Part shown: in pieces, positions 35,366 to 45,971 of the stretch
Numbering within the stretch: position 1 is the first letter of the stretch
Layout of the letters: every line of letters starts with the position of its first letter
NCBI GenBank assembly: GCA_973895155.1
Contig: OZ316892.1
Coordinates: forward strand, 23,808,001 to 23,872,000
Origin: Marsupella aquatica
Lineage: Eukaryota; Marchantiophyta
Length of the DNA stretch: 64,000 bases
Direction of reading: 5' to 3'
Made by a program: the position numbers and the translations under genes
Notes under the pieces: model-generated
What the model was told of the DNA's origin: nothing
What the model saw: the letters and a program-made list of their open reading frames with translations, nothing else
The model's database searches: none

Positions 35366-35418
35366 AATCCACATAGACGTAGCTCCCCTCCTTCTGCAAC
35401 CAAACAAGAAGAAGGTGT

Positions 35419-35436
35419 TCCCCGGTAGCGGCGCCA
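35419..35436 (-). other. Retrotransposon primer-binding site (Tat/Athila type)
   Basis: The minus strand reads TGGCGCCGCTACCGGGGA. This is close to the TGGCGCCGTTGCCGGGGA primer-binding site that many plant Ty3-gypsy Tat/Athila elements have just inside the 5' LTR. It lies about 170 bp upstream of the gag frame on the same strand, as expected for one element. Confidence 0.75.
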
Positions 35437-35439
35437 AAA

Positions 35440-36555
35440 ACAAGACCTCACCTATGTCACCTGCTTATCAAACAACTAACACAACAAACACCACATGGTT
35501 CCACTAAAAATTGTTTGTATCGTATGAAGGGGACGTGGAGGGACACTATATTGATCAATTTCATACTAAGGATGAGTAGATTTGTTTCCGCTCCCGAAAA
35601 TATATTTTTTGATCAAGTCTACCGACTATACATAATCTGCTTTTGATCAAGTCCCGTGGACTACCTTGCTTCTACTCCTCCTGGCCTTTGGCAAAGTGCT
35701 GTCACCACTCTCCCACTCATAGGGTCGACCAAGCCATGTAAGTTTCTCTGAATACTCATACTAGGGGAAGAACACAATCGTGCCACCAAGAGAGGGAACA
35801 ACACACAAGAAGTCATGAAAATCCAACCGAATCCATATCTATTAGTGACCAAGGTAACACATTGCATGGGCAACCTGGTCTCCTACTGTCTACCCAACTC
35901 CTGCCTCACGGGACAATGAGCCTCTCCACCTCAATACTCCGGATCAATTCCCTACTCTTGTTGAAGGCTAATCCTCAAAAAAACAACACTAGACTGAGTT
36001 CCCCCTCTAACTACTCTGGGGCTTTCCCCTTAAATACCAAAAAAACACACCAAAGCACCCCTCACGGGGCCACAACGATGGCGGCTTACGCTAGCGGCGC
36101 CGCTAAACCCTTTACTAAGAAACCCCTAAACTAAAACCATGTGGCACACACATGCTTCTAAAACCCTAAACCCTAAACTAACAATGGGGCCAACGGTGCC
36201 TTTGACGGTGCCCCAACGTTACTCTGTGAACTGTGAAATTGTAGGGAACCCCACAATGGCCGAAACTAGGCGCCTTTCCACTTGCACTTCTGAGTTCACC
36301 CCTAGATAGCCCTCCTCCTCCTGATCATGAAGCACTCAACCGATCTTGAAACGGACATCGGACGACCAAGTTATGGCCGTTTCAGTATCCCATAAACCCA
36401 ACTTTGTCAGGCCCTAACTTGCTCATCCTGGCTCCATTTGAGGAGCGCTGCCTCTTGTTGGAATCAGCTCTGCGAGCTCTTTCCAACGAGACCGTGAGTG
36501 ACCCCTCACAAAAAATTTGGAAAGTCAAGGGGCCGTACAACCACGTCCGTACGAC
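35440..36555 (-). mobile_element. Presumed 5' LTR of the gypsy element
   Basis: By position this non-coding stretch lies just outside the primer-binding site, so it should contain the 5' LTR. No second LTR copy is in the window and its outer end is not defined. It includes telomere-like AAACCCTAAACCCTAAACT near 36161-36180. Confidence 0.4.
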
Positions 36556-36559
36556 CACT

Positions 36560-38735
36560 CTAATCCTCCTCCTCTTCACTCACGGTGCCCTGGCTTGAGC
36601 CCCGTGAGTGGGCCTCCTCATCACTCTTCACTGGAGTGAGTGCCACTTCACTCCTTTTCTTCTTCACTGGGGTACTCCTTGTGCTAATGCTCCCCTGCTT
36701 CCTCAAATTGGCCAAGGCTTGCCATGCCTTAATATACCCCTCACCAATGGTGTCCTTCCATAAGGCCGCCTCTTCACCGGACTGCAACTCCAACGGTAAA
36801 ACCTGCCCGGTGGCCATGGGAGTCCCAGGGGTGACAGATCGGGGTGGCATCCCCGAGGTCCCCGTGTTGACCTGAGCTTCTCGTAACAATTTACATACCT
36901 CCCTGAGCTTCTTCTCTAAGCTCTTGCTCTTCTCTTGACTCTCCTTGGCTGCATTCAACAGGGGTCCATACTTCCCACTGACTTCCTTCACCACCATCTT
37001 AATGGCCCTAGAGACCAAATCCGGGGAAAGTGTGGAGCTAGGTGTGCAGGGGTTCTTCCGTTTCCCCAGACTCAAGGCCTCACTCCTCTTAGCCCTTGTC
37101 TCAAAGATCACCATTTGACTCCATAGTGCTCCCACTTGGGCTCTGAACTCCACCACTTCTCTAGAATTCTGTTTCTCTTTGGCCAATGTCTGTTTCAATA
37201 CTCCAACCTCTTCCGCTTCCTTGGCCTTGGTGGACAATGCTCCCTTCAAGTTGGAGATCTCTACGTGAGCTGCTTGGAGAAGTTTAACCTTCTCATGAAT
37301 GGCCTCCTCCTTGGCCTTGATTACCTCCTTCATAGACAAGGCACTCTGCTCCAAAGTCTCTACTCTAGCGGTGGCCTGCTTGAGAGAATCTCTCAATGTG
37401 TGGACTAGCTTGAGTCCCTCATGGACTCCCTCCCAGAATTCTTGTAACTCTGCCAAGTAAACATCAAGAATGTCGTAGACCAGGGGCTCCTCCGGATCTC
37501 CCACAAGTGATTCAAGCCACTCCAATGTGGAGTCCTCATCCTGGTTTTCTTCCACTCTATTATCATCCCCAACCGCCAACGATGATCCCTCCGTTAATTT
37601 CCCCATGATGGTAGTGGCAATACTCCTGATTTCCGTGGTAAGGGATGATCCAGAGTCTTCCTGTCCCTGGGAAACAATCCACCCTTCTGCTTTGGCCAGC
37701 AAAAATGACCCCATCAAGTGTACAGCCCCACCTGGTTTCACACTCCCGGGATCGGTGTCCAATAGCTTCTTCAACCCATAGTACCACCATCCGTACACAT
37801 GGGCTAGATAGTTCTTAATGTCCATAGCTACCACGAAATGCTCTCCATTCACCACCCCGGATTGCACGTTACCAAGGACCCGTTGATGAACCTTGGCCAT
37901 AAATCCCTTGTGCTCAGCATCCTTGACGACAGAAAGAGGAATGGAAGTAGTGGAGGTGGGATTAATCACCCAACCGGCCACCATTGTCAACGTGAGCTCT
38001 CCCCTTATGTTCCGAGGTATGAATGAGAATTGCTGGTTCTCCACTCGGGGGTTTCACTTCCACAAAAATGGCATATCACGTGCGACGAAGGATAGGGTCA
38101 TTTTATTGGTTCTAAGGGAAGACTTAAGAATTTTTGTAGAAGAACAATAGGGTCTTTTAAATTCAATTTTGAGACTTATAAGAACATTAGGGTATTTTTA
38201 ATCCAATTTTTAGAATATTCCAAGAATATTCCAACTTTATAGGGGTTAAAAAATAATTTTTTTTCTTACATTTTAGGGGGTCCGAGGCCTAAAAACGTCG
38301 CAGGCGATGGGGAGGTCCCCATATAGTGAGACCCCTGAGGTTCTCCAAAAACAGGAGCTTAGCTAACTCCACATGGGGCACTACCCGCTGGAGACATTCA
38401 AAGTAGATTCCTTCCGTACGTAACTCCATCCCGGCCTCAATGTTCCAACTCTTCCCCGAAGGGATTGTAATCTCCACCTTCATGAACTCCGTGAGCCTGG
38501 TGGCTTGAAAAATATTCCTACAATCCTCCATCACCTTGGCGGAGGTTTTGGGATAAATTCAACGGAAAACCTTCCTACTCACCAGTGCGCCAGTCCAGTA
38601 CTCATCATAGCTTCTCTCTCTTCTCTCTCTCTTGCAATCAATGTCTCAACGTAGTCACGGTAAGCAGCCTTGTATCTCCGAACGCGTGCCGCACTAAACT
38701 CCGGTTGATCCAGCATCCATGCATCCAGAAATCAA
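36560..38735 (-). pseudogene. Unidentified coiled-coil protein gene, broken by a MITE and mutations
   Basis: I do not recognise the family. On the minus strand, protein-like sequence starts near 38735 (LDQPEFSAARVRRYKAAYRD). It shifts frame near 38600 and hits a TGA at 38559-38561. It then reads through IYPKTSAKVMEDCRNIFQAT to AKLLFLEN at 38347, where a MITE (38044-38339) interrupts. Beyond the MITE it continues in the same frame for 490 codons to 36560. The long part has a globular start (residues 20-130, with YLAHVYGWWYYGLKKLLD), then an acidic stretch. A coiled coil of about 200 residues rich in Lys/Glu/Ala heptads follows, and the tail is acidic and Ser-rich (SEEEED). Position between retrotransposon parts suggests an accessory ORF of a mobile element, but an ordinary gene cannot be excluded. 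Confidence 0.5.
38044..38339 (+). mobile_element. MITE, CTCGGGGGT family, copy C (inside a coding region)
   Basis: A 296-bp element from CTCGGGGGTTTCAC to GTGAGACCCCTGAG. Target duplication GTTCTCCA lies at 38036-38043 and 38340-38347. It includes an internal palindrome-like GAATATTCCAAGAATATTCC that copies A and D lack. Removing the element and one target copy rejoins the minus-strand reading frame without a shift. Confidence 0.9.
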
Positions 38736-38929
38736 ATCCTCAATCACCAAATCCCATCACCCGTAGCAATGTCAATTCCCTGGCCCGAAACGGCCCCCGT
38801 ATCCTGATCAATCAATTACCCTCAATTCCTCAGAAGCCACTCAATGTTGCTGCCGCTAATGCCCGAAAGAATCACGCCACCAAGTCCCACCAATCTACCA
38901 TGAGAGAAAGCTTCAAAAATAATTAGAAT

Positions 38930-39750
38930 GTGGAGAGAGCTTTCGGCAAGGTGTCGGGAGAGAGCTCGAGTTTTGCTTTTGGCAAGGAGAGGATCGTGCA
39001 AAAAAGGGAGAAAAGAAGGGAAAAAAAACACCCCGACACCTCCTTTTGCCTTGCGCCCCGGTGCCTTATTCCCTCCTCGCGGCTGCCCCTCCTTTTCCTT
39101 CCTTGCAGGGTGTGTTTAATGGTGCGCGGCCCTATGCAGGGCGCATTGCCTTTGGTGCGCCATGGTCCCGGCTTACTCGCGGGGGTCCCGGCTGCTCCCC
39201 TTATATCCCCTTATATGGCCCTCCCCAGGCCCCAATGCTCCCTACCACTCGCGGGTGGCTCCCCGCCTCGCCCGACTTGCCGGGCCATAACCACCTTGGG
39301 CACGCGGCCCTATGCCCTCCTCACTCACGGGAGCCCTAAATGCCCTGGGCACGCAGCTCTATGGGCTCGCCGCTGCTTCCTCCCGGCATGTTCTTCCTCC
39401 CGGTTGTGCTCTCCTTAGGAGGGCTTTTAAAAGAAACCCCCCCACTTCCTGTTTTGGTCCTACTCGCGGGAGCACTTAGTGCTCGGCTACTCGCGGGCTC
39501 CTAAGGGGGTTTAATCCCCCCCACTTCCTTCTCGCCATGCGCCCCGGCTGCCCTTATGGAGATGCCAGGTGGCGCCCACCGGGGCTGCCCCTTATGGACT
39601 TCTTCACTCCCTTTCCTCAATGCCCCTTTACTCCAAAAAACTTTTAACCTCTCAAAAGAACTCATTCTCTTCTTTTGGCCCTTGTTGTGGTTATACCCAT
39701 TTAACCCCAAAAAGAAAAGTTAACCTCTTGGACTTATAGGGGGAACTTGA
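38930..39750 (-). mobile_element. GC-rich block, possible LTR or leader of an element
   Basis: A sharply bounded GC-rich segment with repeated CTCGCGGG, ACTCACGGGAG and CCTTATATGG words, lying upstream of the coiled-coil ORF on its strand. The outer end on the minus strand begins TGTCAAGTTCCCCC near 39748, which would suit an LTR start. No partner copy is present to confirm it. The long plus-strand ORF within it is compositional. Confidence 0.25.
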
Positions 39751-40320
39751 CAATGGTTCAAGCGAAATGGCAAGGCCACCTATTTGCCCCCCCCCCCCCC
39801 CCTAGGTTGCCGTGACCGTTTAGAACAATTCTGAGAAGAAAATAAAATAAAGTAAAGTCCTCCTGGCAGCACCAACTTGAAAGAATGGAATTAACTCAAT
39901 TTTTTTTTTTAAAAATGGCTTATTTACAGTGGCTATTAACAATGCACAGGCCTCCGCGACCAGTTATGTGTGACTTCCCGTGACGGGGTACCCGTCACAG
40001 CGCGCATGTTGTGAGATTGGTAGACTATTTACATACAAAATAGGGAAGAAAGGATGGTACAAATCCACCCTAGAGAAAGCACAGAAATTGCTGGCTTCAT
40101 GGCGAGTGAGGAGCAAAAAGGCTAAGTTTGGCAGTAATGGTTTCATCTTGGAACATTTGGCAAGTACATGACTACATTCATACTTATTACAAGTTCATGT
40201 TGAGTACTTATCAAACTAGGTAATTTTTGAAAACTTTGTTGATAAAGATGTGTTAGTTCACAGATCTGTACCTACATTAATTTTTTTTAACTGCATGTTT
40301 AATTTGTTGGTTAAGTATAT

Positions 40321-40586
40321 CTCGGGGGTCTCATTACATGGGGACCTCATCACCTACAATGTTTTTAGGTCTTGGACCCCCTAAAATGTAAGAAACAAAA
40401 ATTTAACCCCTTAGCTAGAAAACAAAAATTGGAATAAAAAAGACCCTAATGTTCTTATAAGTATCAAAATTGAATTTAAAAGACCCTATTGTTCTTCTGC
40501 AAAAATTCTTAAGTCTTCTCTTAGAATTGTCCAATAAATCAACTTTATCCTTTGTCACACATGATATGTCGCGTGATACCCCTGAG
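40321..40586 (-). mobile_element. MITE, CTCGGGGGT family, copy D
   Basis: A 266-bp inverted copy from CTCGGGGGTCTCA to GATACCCCTGAG, with a perfect 8-bp target duplication AAGTATAT at 40313-40320 and 40587-40594. Internal blocks are shared in reverse complement, including TTGGACCCCCTAAAATGTA and CTATTGTTCTTCTGCAAAAA. Confidence 0.88.
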
Positions 40587-40599
40587 AAGTATATCAATA

Positions 40600-43200
40600 T
40601 TGTGGTGAGTGCATACTTAGTCTCTTCTCACAGTCCAACCAATCAATGGCATGCTCAAATATGCACGTGAATGACAACATGTTGTGTTCCTTCTAGGCAG
40701 CGGGGAGCTGGTGGATGATATTGAACATCGTGGCCCACACTGGGGTCATTGGTGGCACTATAGGTTTGAAGAAATGGTCTCACGCTATGGAAGGACAACC
40801 ACAAACAACAAAGAGAATTAGCAGAACTACACCAGTTATATATCATGCTAGGCTATTCTTCACCCTGGCCAAAACCTCAATTTGAACATGGGAAGATGAT
40901 GATGGCTTTCTTACTCATCAACGTGCATTGGTCACAACACACATTCACCTTAGACCTACAAGAACCCACCAGGATGAGCATGCATGTAGTGAGAGATAAA
41001 CATGACTTGTCATGTCCATATATAGTGGCATGAGCGATGTATTGTTGTAGTCTCCTTGCAAGTGCAGGCTCTTTACATTTTAAAGAATCTGAGCTTCTCG
41101 CCTGAAAATTCATACTGCAAAGTTTCAATCTTGCAAATAGGAATTGGAGTTGGCATGGTCTCTAAGCAAGTGAAGAAAGTGGGCATGTCGCTTGATACAA
41201 TCGATTCTTGGAGATGCATTGGGCTAAGCACAATGTGTTGATAGATTAAACAACAAAGTGACAATGAAAAGAAAAGTAACACCAAAAAAATCTGTCGTAG
41301 TGAGTGGAACAACTTTTCAGAACTGGCGGACCGTGTAGTAGTCTTGACTGATGAAGGGAACGATGCAAGCTATTGTTAGAATTGGAGGGCAATAATTAAT
41401 AAATTCTTCCTTCATGAGTTCATGGGCTGCCAGGATATATTTTTTGAAGGAAGTTGATCTGGCTTACAAAAGAACCACCAATAATCTGCCAAGATATTGA
41501 TAGATATTCATTATATATGGTATGCCAGACTTGTTGTTGGCAACTCCTGAGTTTTACTAGGACAACAATTGCCAGCCAGTATCTCGGTTGCTCCACAAGT
41601 TTTTGCCAATTCCAGTATCCCGTGCCAAAAGTCCGAGGAATTTGTCTGATCGAGATAGTGTACTTGGAACTTTCTGACCGAATCGTCATCATATAGAAGA
41701 TAGTGTTCTTCATATCTGCCCAACGTATCCACATACAAACAACCTTGTGAAGGTTTGATCCATTTCAAATTTAAAGCTTTTTGTTAAATTGTTAGGCAGG
41801 TGGACAGTTCATCTACAAAAGAAGATGGACCAATGGTAGACCTGGATGATGAGGATGGAGAGACACATACCTGTGTAGGTAGTATGTGGAAATCATGGAG
41901 GATATAACTTGCAATTTAGAGTCTGGGATTCTTGCAACAGCGGCCGGTCCCTTCAAGGGCTTGTCCAGAATTGAGTGATCTCAATGTTCACATCTCGATC
42001 AGTTGGGTTAACAAAATACATTCTTCTCAAGGCTCAAGCTACAGCTAGGTCCACAAGGTCAATTGACAGAGGAACAAAGAGTGGTGGAACAAGTCACAGC
42101 CCGGGTACGTGGCTATTGCTGACATTGAAGGCTTGCACGATGGCCGGGTTAGACGTTATTCTGTATTCACAAGGAGACATTCCAATAAGATGGTCTTCTC
42201 AAAATTGATAATTGATTGTTAATGTGAGTACGTACCTTAGCCAGCACAGACCTGTCTTCTCACCATGGAAATTTTTAAATAAATTATTTAATCTGTCTCT
42301 TTAGGCCCCACTTTAGGCCTGTGCTTATGTCCTCAGCCGATTGGATGACACTTACCTAGCTTGATATGTGTACTTGACATTCCCTGTCTTTATTATTTCA
42401 CAAGATATGCCCTTGAATTGCATTCCTTTTAAAGGATGGAGACATTTTGCATCTATACGTGCATGCAGTTTCAGTTGGTGATAGAAAAATGTCTATTTCT
42501 GCTTTGACTTTAAGTATATTTGCAATAATAGAAGTTGTATAGTATCCAATATGCCATCTTGGGGGGGGGGGGGGGGGGAGGGGGGAGGCAGTCACTATAT
42601 GGAGGGCCATACATTGCGTGCAACATTTTACCGACATACTATCTTGTAATTAAGTAGGCCATTTAGAGCCCTTGCTTGGTCTACTTAGGAATCAATTTCA
42701 CTGGATAAGTTTTATTTAAACAATTTCCCCATCACTTGCAACGTTTTTAGTTCAATCCCTATGACTATATCCTGGGAACTTATATAGAATACCGGTATCC
42801 CGGAATTGCCTAGCTAGATAAACCAAAGCTACCAACAAGAACATCCCGCTGCTTGTCACTATTGATGCATCGGTGGGTTCAAAACTCAGCCACACTTCCG
42901 CCACTCTCCTTAAACAACAGGTGCACATATAAGGCTTACCGGTAACTCATAGATCTCATTTTCAGTACCATGATTCCCCTCAAACCACAGACCCACATAT
43001 AAGGGTTACTGGTAACTAGTAGCTCTCATTTTCACTACACATGGAGGGATGGGAAAGAGGGTTACTTAGGGTGAGGTAAACCTTTTAAGGTGACTTCCAT
43101 TTTTTTGGTACTAGGCTTCACTATTCACTGCTGGCAGGAATGAAAAGTAGCCCAACAAGGTAAGAGAGGGCCTCATATATGGGCAGGTGGTGTTTAAAAT
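40600..43200. other. Intergenic; one unidentified minus-strand ORF
   Basis: A minus-strand ORF at 41511-41768 (85 codons, containing YVDTLGRYEEHYLLYDDD) reads like real protein. A second frame overlaps it, but I recognise no family. A run of 19 G broken by one A lies at about 42560-42590, and weak MITE-like fragments follow at about 42592-42760. Confidence 0.25.
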
Positions 43201-43209
43201 CATCAGTTA

Positions 43210-43965
43210 ATTAGTCCACATGCTATTTAAGGGGATGGCGGTCAGTGACAGCTAATCCATTCATTGGTGATGCTCTTAAAAAGGCAGGGACCCAACTAGG
43301 CAGGTAGCGGGAAGCACAAAATTGAGGGGCGTGGGTGAACCACTGCGCACATTCAAACAAGTGCCCCTTGCCCCTAGCCAGCTCTCTTTGGCTGTCTCCA
43401 CTTAATCCACATGCTATTTAAGGGGATAGCGGTCAGTGACCGCTAACCCATTGCTGATGCTCTTACAAAGGCAGGAACCCGACCAGGCAGGTAGCGGGAA
43501 GCATAAAATTGAGGGGCGTGAGTGAACCACTGCCACATTTGTCAAACGAGTGCCCCTTGCCCCTAGCCAGCTCTCTTTGGCTGTCTCCACTTAATCCACA
43601 TGCTATTTAAGGGGATAGCGGTCAGTGACCGCTAACCCATTGCTGATGCTCTTACAAAGGCAGGAACCCGACCAGGCAGGTAGCAGGAAGCACAAAATTG
43701 AGGGGCGTGAGTGAACCACTGCCACATTTGTCAAACGAGTGCCCCTTGCCCCTAGCCAGCTCTCTTTGGCTGTCTCCACTTAATCCACATGCTATTTAAG
43801 GGGATAGCGGTCAGTGACCGCTAACCCATTGCTGATGCTCTTACAAAGGCAGGAACCCAACCAGGTAGGTAGTGGGAAGCACGAAATTGAGGGGCATGAG
43901 TGAACCACTGCCCACATTTGTCAAACTAGTGCCCCTAGCCAGCTCTCTTTGGCTGTCCCCAACTG
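43210..43965. repeat. Satellite-like tandem array, 189-bp unit, about four copies
   Basis: Units begin at about 43210, 43401, 43590 and 43779. The anchor (C)TTAATCCACATGCTATTTAA gives periods of 189 bp for the last three, which are nearly identical. The first copy is more diverged. Each holds GGTCAGTGACCGCTAACCC, a palindromic centre, and GCCCCTAGCCAGCTCTCTTT. The last unit runs into the 3' end of the left kinase ORF. Confidence 0.85.
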
Positions 43966-45631
43966 GACACTTTCTGTCCATGCTCTGTTGTCCACATCTG
44001 TACCCACTCTCCGCTCCATGGAACCTTGCCCTTATCCGCAGCATTAACATCATCTTCCTCGAGCGGATTTGGAGAAGAAAATCCATTGATTGCCTCCTTG
44101 TACGTGAGCGCCTTACCAAAGACTGGATTTATACCAGAGTCTGGTTGTATGTCCACCACGTTCCTCATATTTGAAGGAGAGGATACATTGGTTTCCCCAT
44201 TGAGCTCCTCGAACGTGAACACCTTACTACCGGCTTCTGGATGCACTTCCACCAGGTTCACCATAGTTAAAGAAGAGGATCCAATGGCTGCTTCATTGAG
44301 GTCCTCGTAGAATACCTCACCGGCTTCTGGATGCCTGTCCACCAGGTTCAGCGTATTCAAAGTCGAGGATTCACTGGTTGCTTCATTATTGAGGTCCTCG
44401 GACATAAGCACCTTAACGGCTTCTGGATCCACGTCCACCAGGTGCAGCATATTTAAAGAAGAGGATCCATGGGTTGTGTCCTTGTGCCTGTCCACCAGGT
44501 TCAGCGTATTCAAAGTCGAGGATTCACTGGTTGCTTCATTATTGAGGTCCTCGGACATAAGCACCTTAACGGCTTCTGGATCCACGTCCACCAGGTGCAG
44601 CATATTTAAAGAAGAGGATCCATGGGTTGTGTCCTTGTGAGCTAATGTCTTCATCATCGAAAGGAACCACGGTGGTGTGTAGAATAGTCTAGAAGTAGGC
44701 TTCAAAGCCCGGATGGCAGGGACCTTAACATCCCCGGCAAGCATTCGGACTGTGCGTCTCATAGACGGGCGATCCTGACGGTTTATTTGAGTGCAGAGCA
44801 ACCCAACTTTCAACACCCTTTTCATCTGTTTAGTGTCATAGTCCGTATGTCGCTTATCCACAATACTAAGCAAATCACCTTTACTATGGGCAGACCTAAC
44901 CCATTGCACAAGACCCATTTTGTGGGAACCACTTGGCAGAACCCTTCGTCCGCATGCAACCTCTAAGATCACAACACCAAAAGCATAAACGTCGGCTTTG
45001 TCTGTGAATTGGCATTCAGAGTATACTTCTGGAGCAATGTAGCCCATGGTTCCAGCCATATTTGTTGTTGCTGCTCTCCCTTGATGATCCACCATACGAG
45101 AAATGCCAAAGTCCCCCAGCTTTGCATTCCACTCCTTGTCCAACAAAATATTAGAACATTTTATGTCTCTATGAATGACTTGCTGGTTCAAACCATGGTG
45201 CAGATAATCCAGGCCGTCTGCAGCGCCAGTCAATATCTTGAACTTTTGTGCCCAAGACAGGCCGGCTGTTCCTTCACCCCACTTGAACAGCACGTCGTCT
45301 AGGCTTCCATTGGGTATCAGATCATAAACAAGCATGTACTCCTTTCTGGCCATATCTGCACACCATCCTGGGAGTTTAATCAAATTCCGATGGCTAAGCT
45401 GGCTTAGGATGAAAACCTCACTCTTGAACTCCTTTAATCCCTGACTGCGGGTCGCATCTTGATTCATTCTCTTGATCGCCACTTGAATACCGGACTTTAA
45501 CTCTGCTTTATACACCACCCCAAATCCCCCATGCCCCAGTGTTGACTCCTCGCTGAAGCCTCTGGTGGCCTCACTCAGCTCATCGTAGCTGAATCTCTGC
45601 AGGACTCCGTCTAATTGAACTATCGGATCTT
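43935..45631 (-). CDS. Receptor-like kinase domain with expanded repeat linker (left paralogue)
   Basis: A Ser/Thr kinase domain of the plant RLK/Pelle type, closest in pattern to lectin-RLK kinases. All catalytic elements are present: GHGGFGVVY, VAIK, HRDIKCSN, DFG and APE. The domain covers about residues 25-310 of the open frame, and the subdomain-0 motif FSYDELSEATRGF precedes it. The frame continues upstream to an ATG at 45662, but those first ten codons lie before a TGTCTGCAG acceptor. The real exon probably starts at 45631. After the kinase a linker of about 200 aa consists of decayed copies of a unit with SSSLNMLHLVDVDPEA and a degenerate subdomain-0 motif. Two copies (51 aa each) are exact. 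There is no second kinase-like domain, unlike the right paralogue. The C-terminus (SSWGQPKRAG) is encoded by the adjacent 189-bp satellite. Substrate unknown; probably cytosolic-side signalling. Confidence 0.8.
44334..44639 (-). repeat. Perfect 153-bp tandem duplication inside the kinase gene
   Basis: 44334-44486 and 44487-44639 are identical as far as I can read. 153 bp is 51 codons, so the frame is kept and the protein gains one linker unit. Identity implies a recent event. Confidence 0.9.
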
Positions 45632-45779
45632 CTGCAGACAATAACAAGAAATACTTCATCACAAACAGGTCGGGCCATCAGATATCATGTCGTCTATCAG
45701 AGTGTGCAGACATGTTAACTGATGCATGAGCTCATTAATATTTTTCATACCTATAAAATTTATCATGACCAACTCCTGC

Positions 45780-45971
45780 AGCCCATCGTGGCAGTGTGAT
45801 AATCAAGCTTCCGTCGTTCCTGACTGTGTCTTCGGAGAGTCCTGTCCTAAGTATGTGGAACAACGTGACATTGACATTGGTGATTCCACCTTGTGTTGAA
45901 CTCTGAATGGAGACTATCTTTAACTGCAGAGCCCGCAGAACATTAACTGGACATGTATAACACTTATTCAT
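45780..45971 (-). pseudogene. Upstream exon of the left kinase gene (ectodomain part), N-terminus broken
   Basis: Encodes an unrecognised domain (CPVNVLRALQLKIVSIQ then GGITNVNVTLFHILR) paralogous to the exon upstream of the right kinase gene. A GTCATG donor at 45779 is in phase with the acceptor ending at 45632, giving a 148-bp intron. A GTATGA near the same place is a better donor but the wrong phase. The region further 5', where the paralogue has a hydrophobic leader, contains stops and a small local duplication of the GGGAGGGATGTCA segment. A complete ectodomain therefore cannot be read. Confidence 0.45.

Noticed and set aside
36161-36180. Telomere array
   Set aside because: Only two or three AAACCCT units. 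Such short telo-box motifs are common in plant DNA.
38930-39418. 162-codon plus-strand ORF in the GC-rich block
   Set aside because: Its Pro/Leu/Ala-rich composition follows from the GC-rich repeats, with no motif or start context. Treated as part of a possible LTR.
43210-43965. CRISPR-like array
   Set aside because: The 189-bp units are contiguous and lack the short repeat/unique spacer pattern. The context is a plant nuclear genome.
45632-45662. ATG start MMKYFLLLSA for the left kinase as a signal peptide
   Set aside because: The hydrophobic stretch is only a few residues and ends at a TGTCTGCAG acceptor conserved in the paralogue. It is most likely intron sequence.
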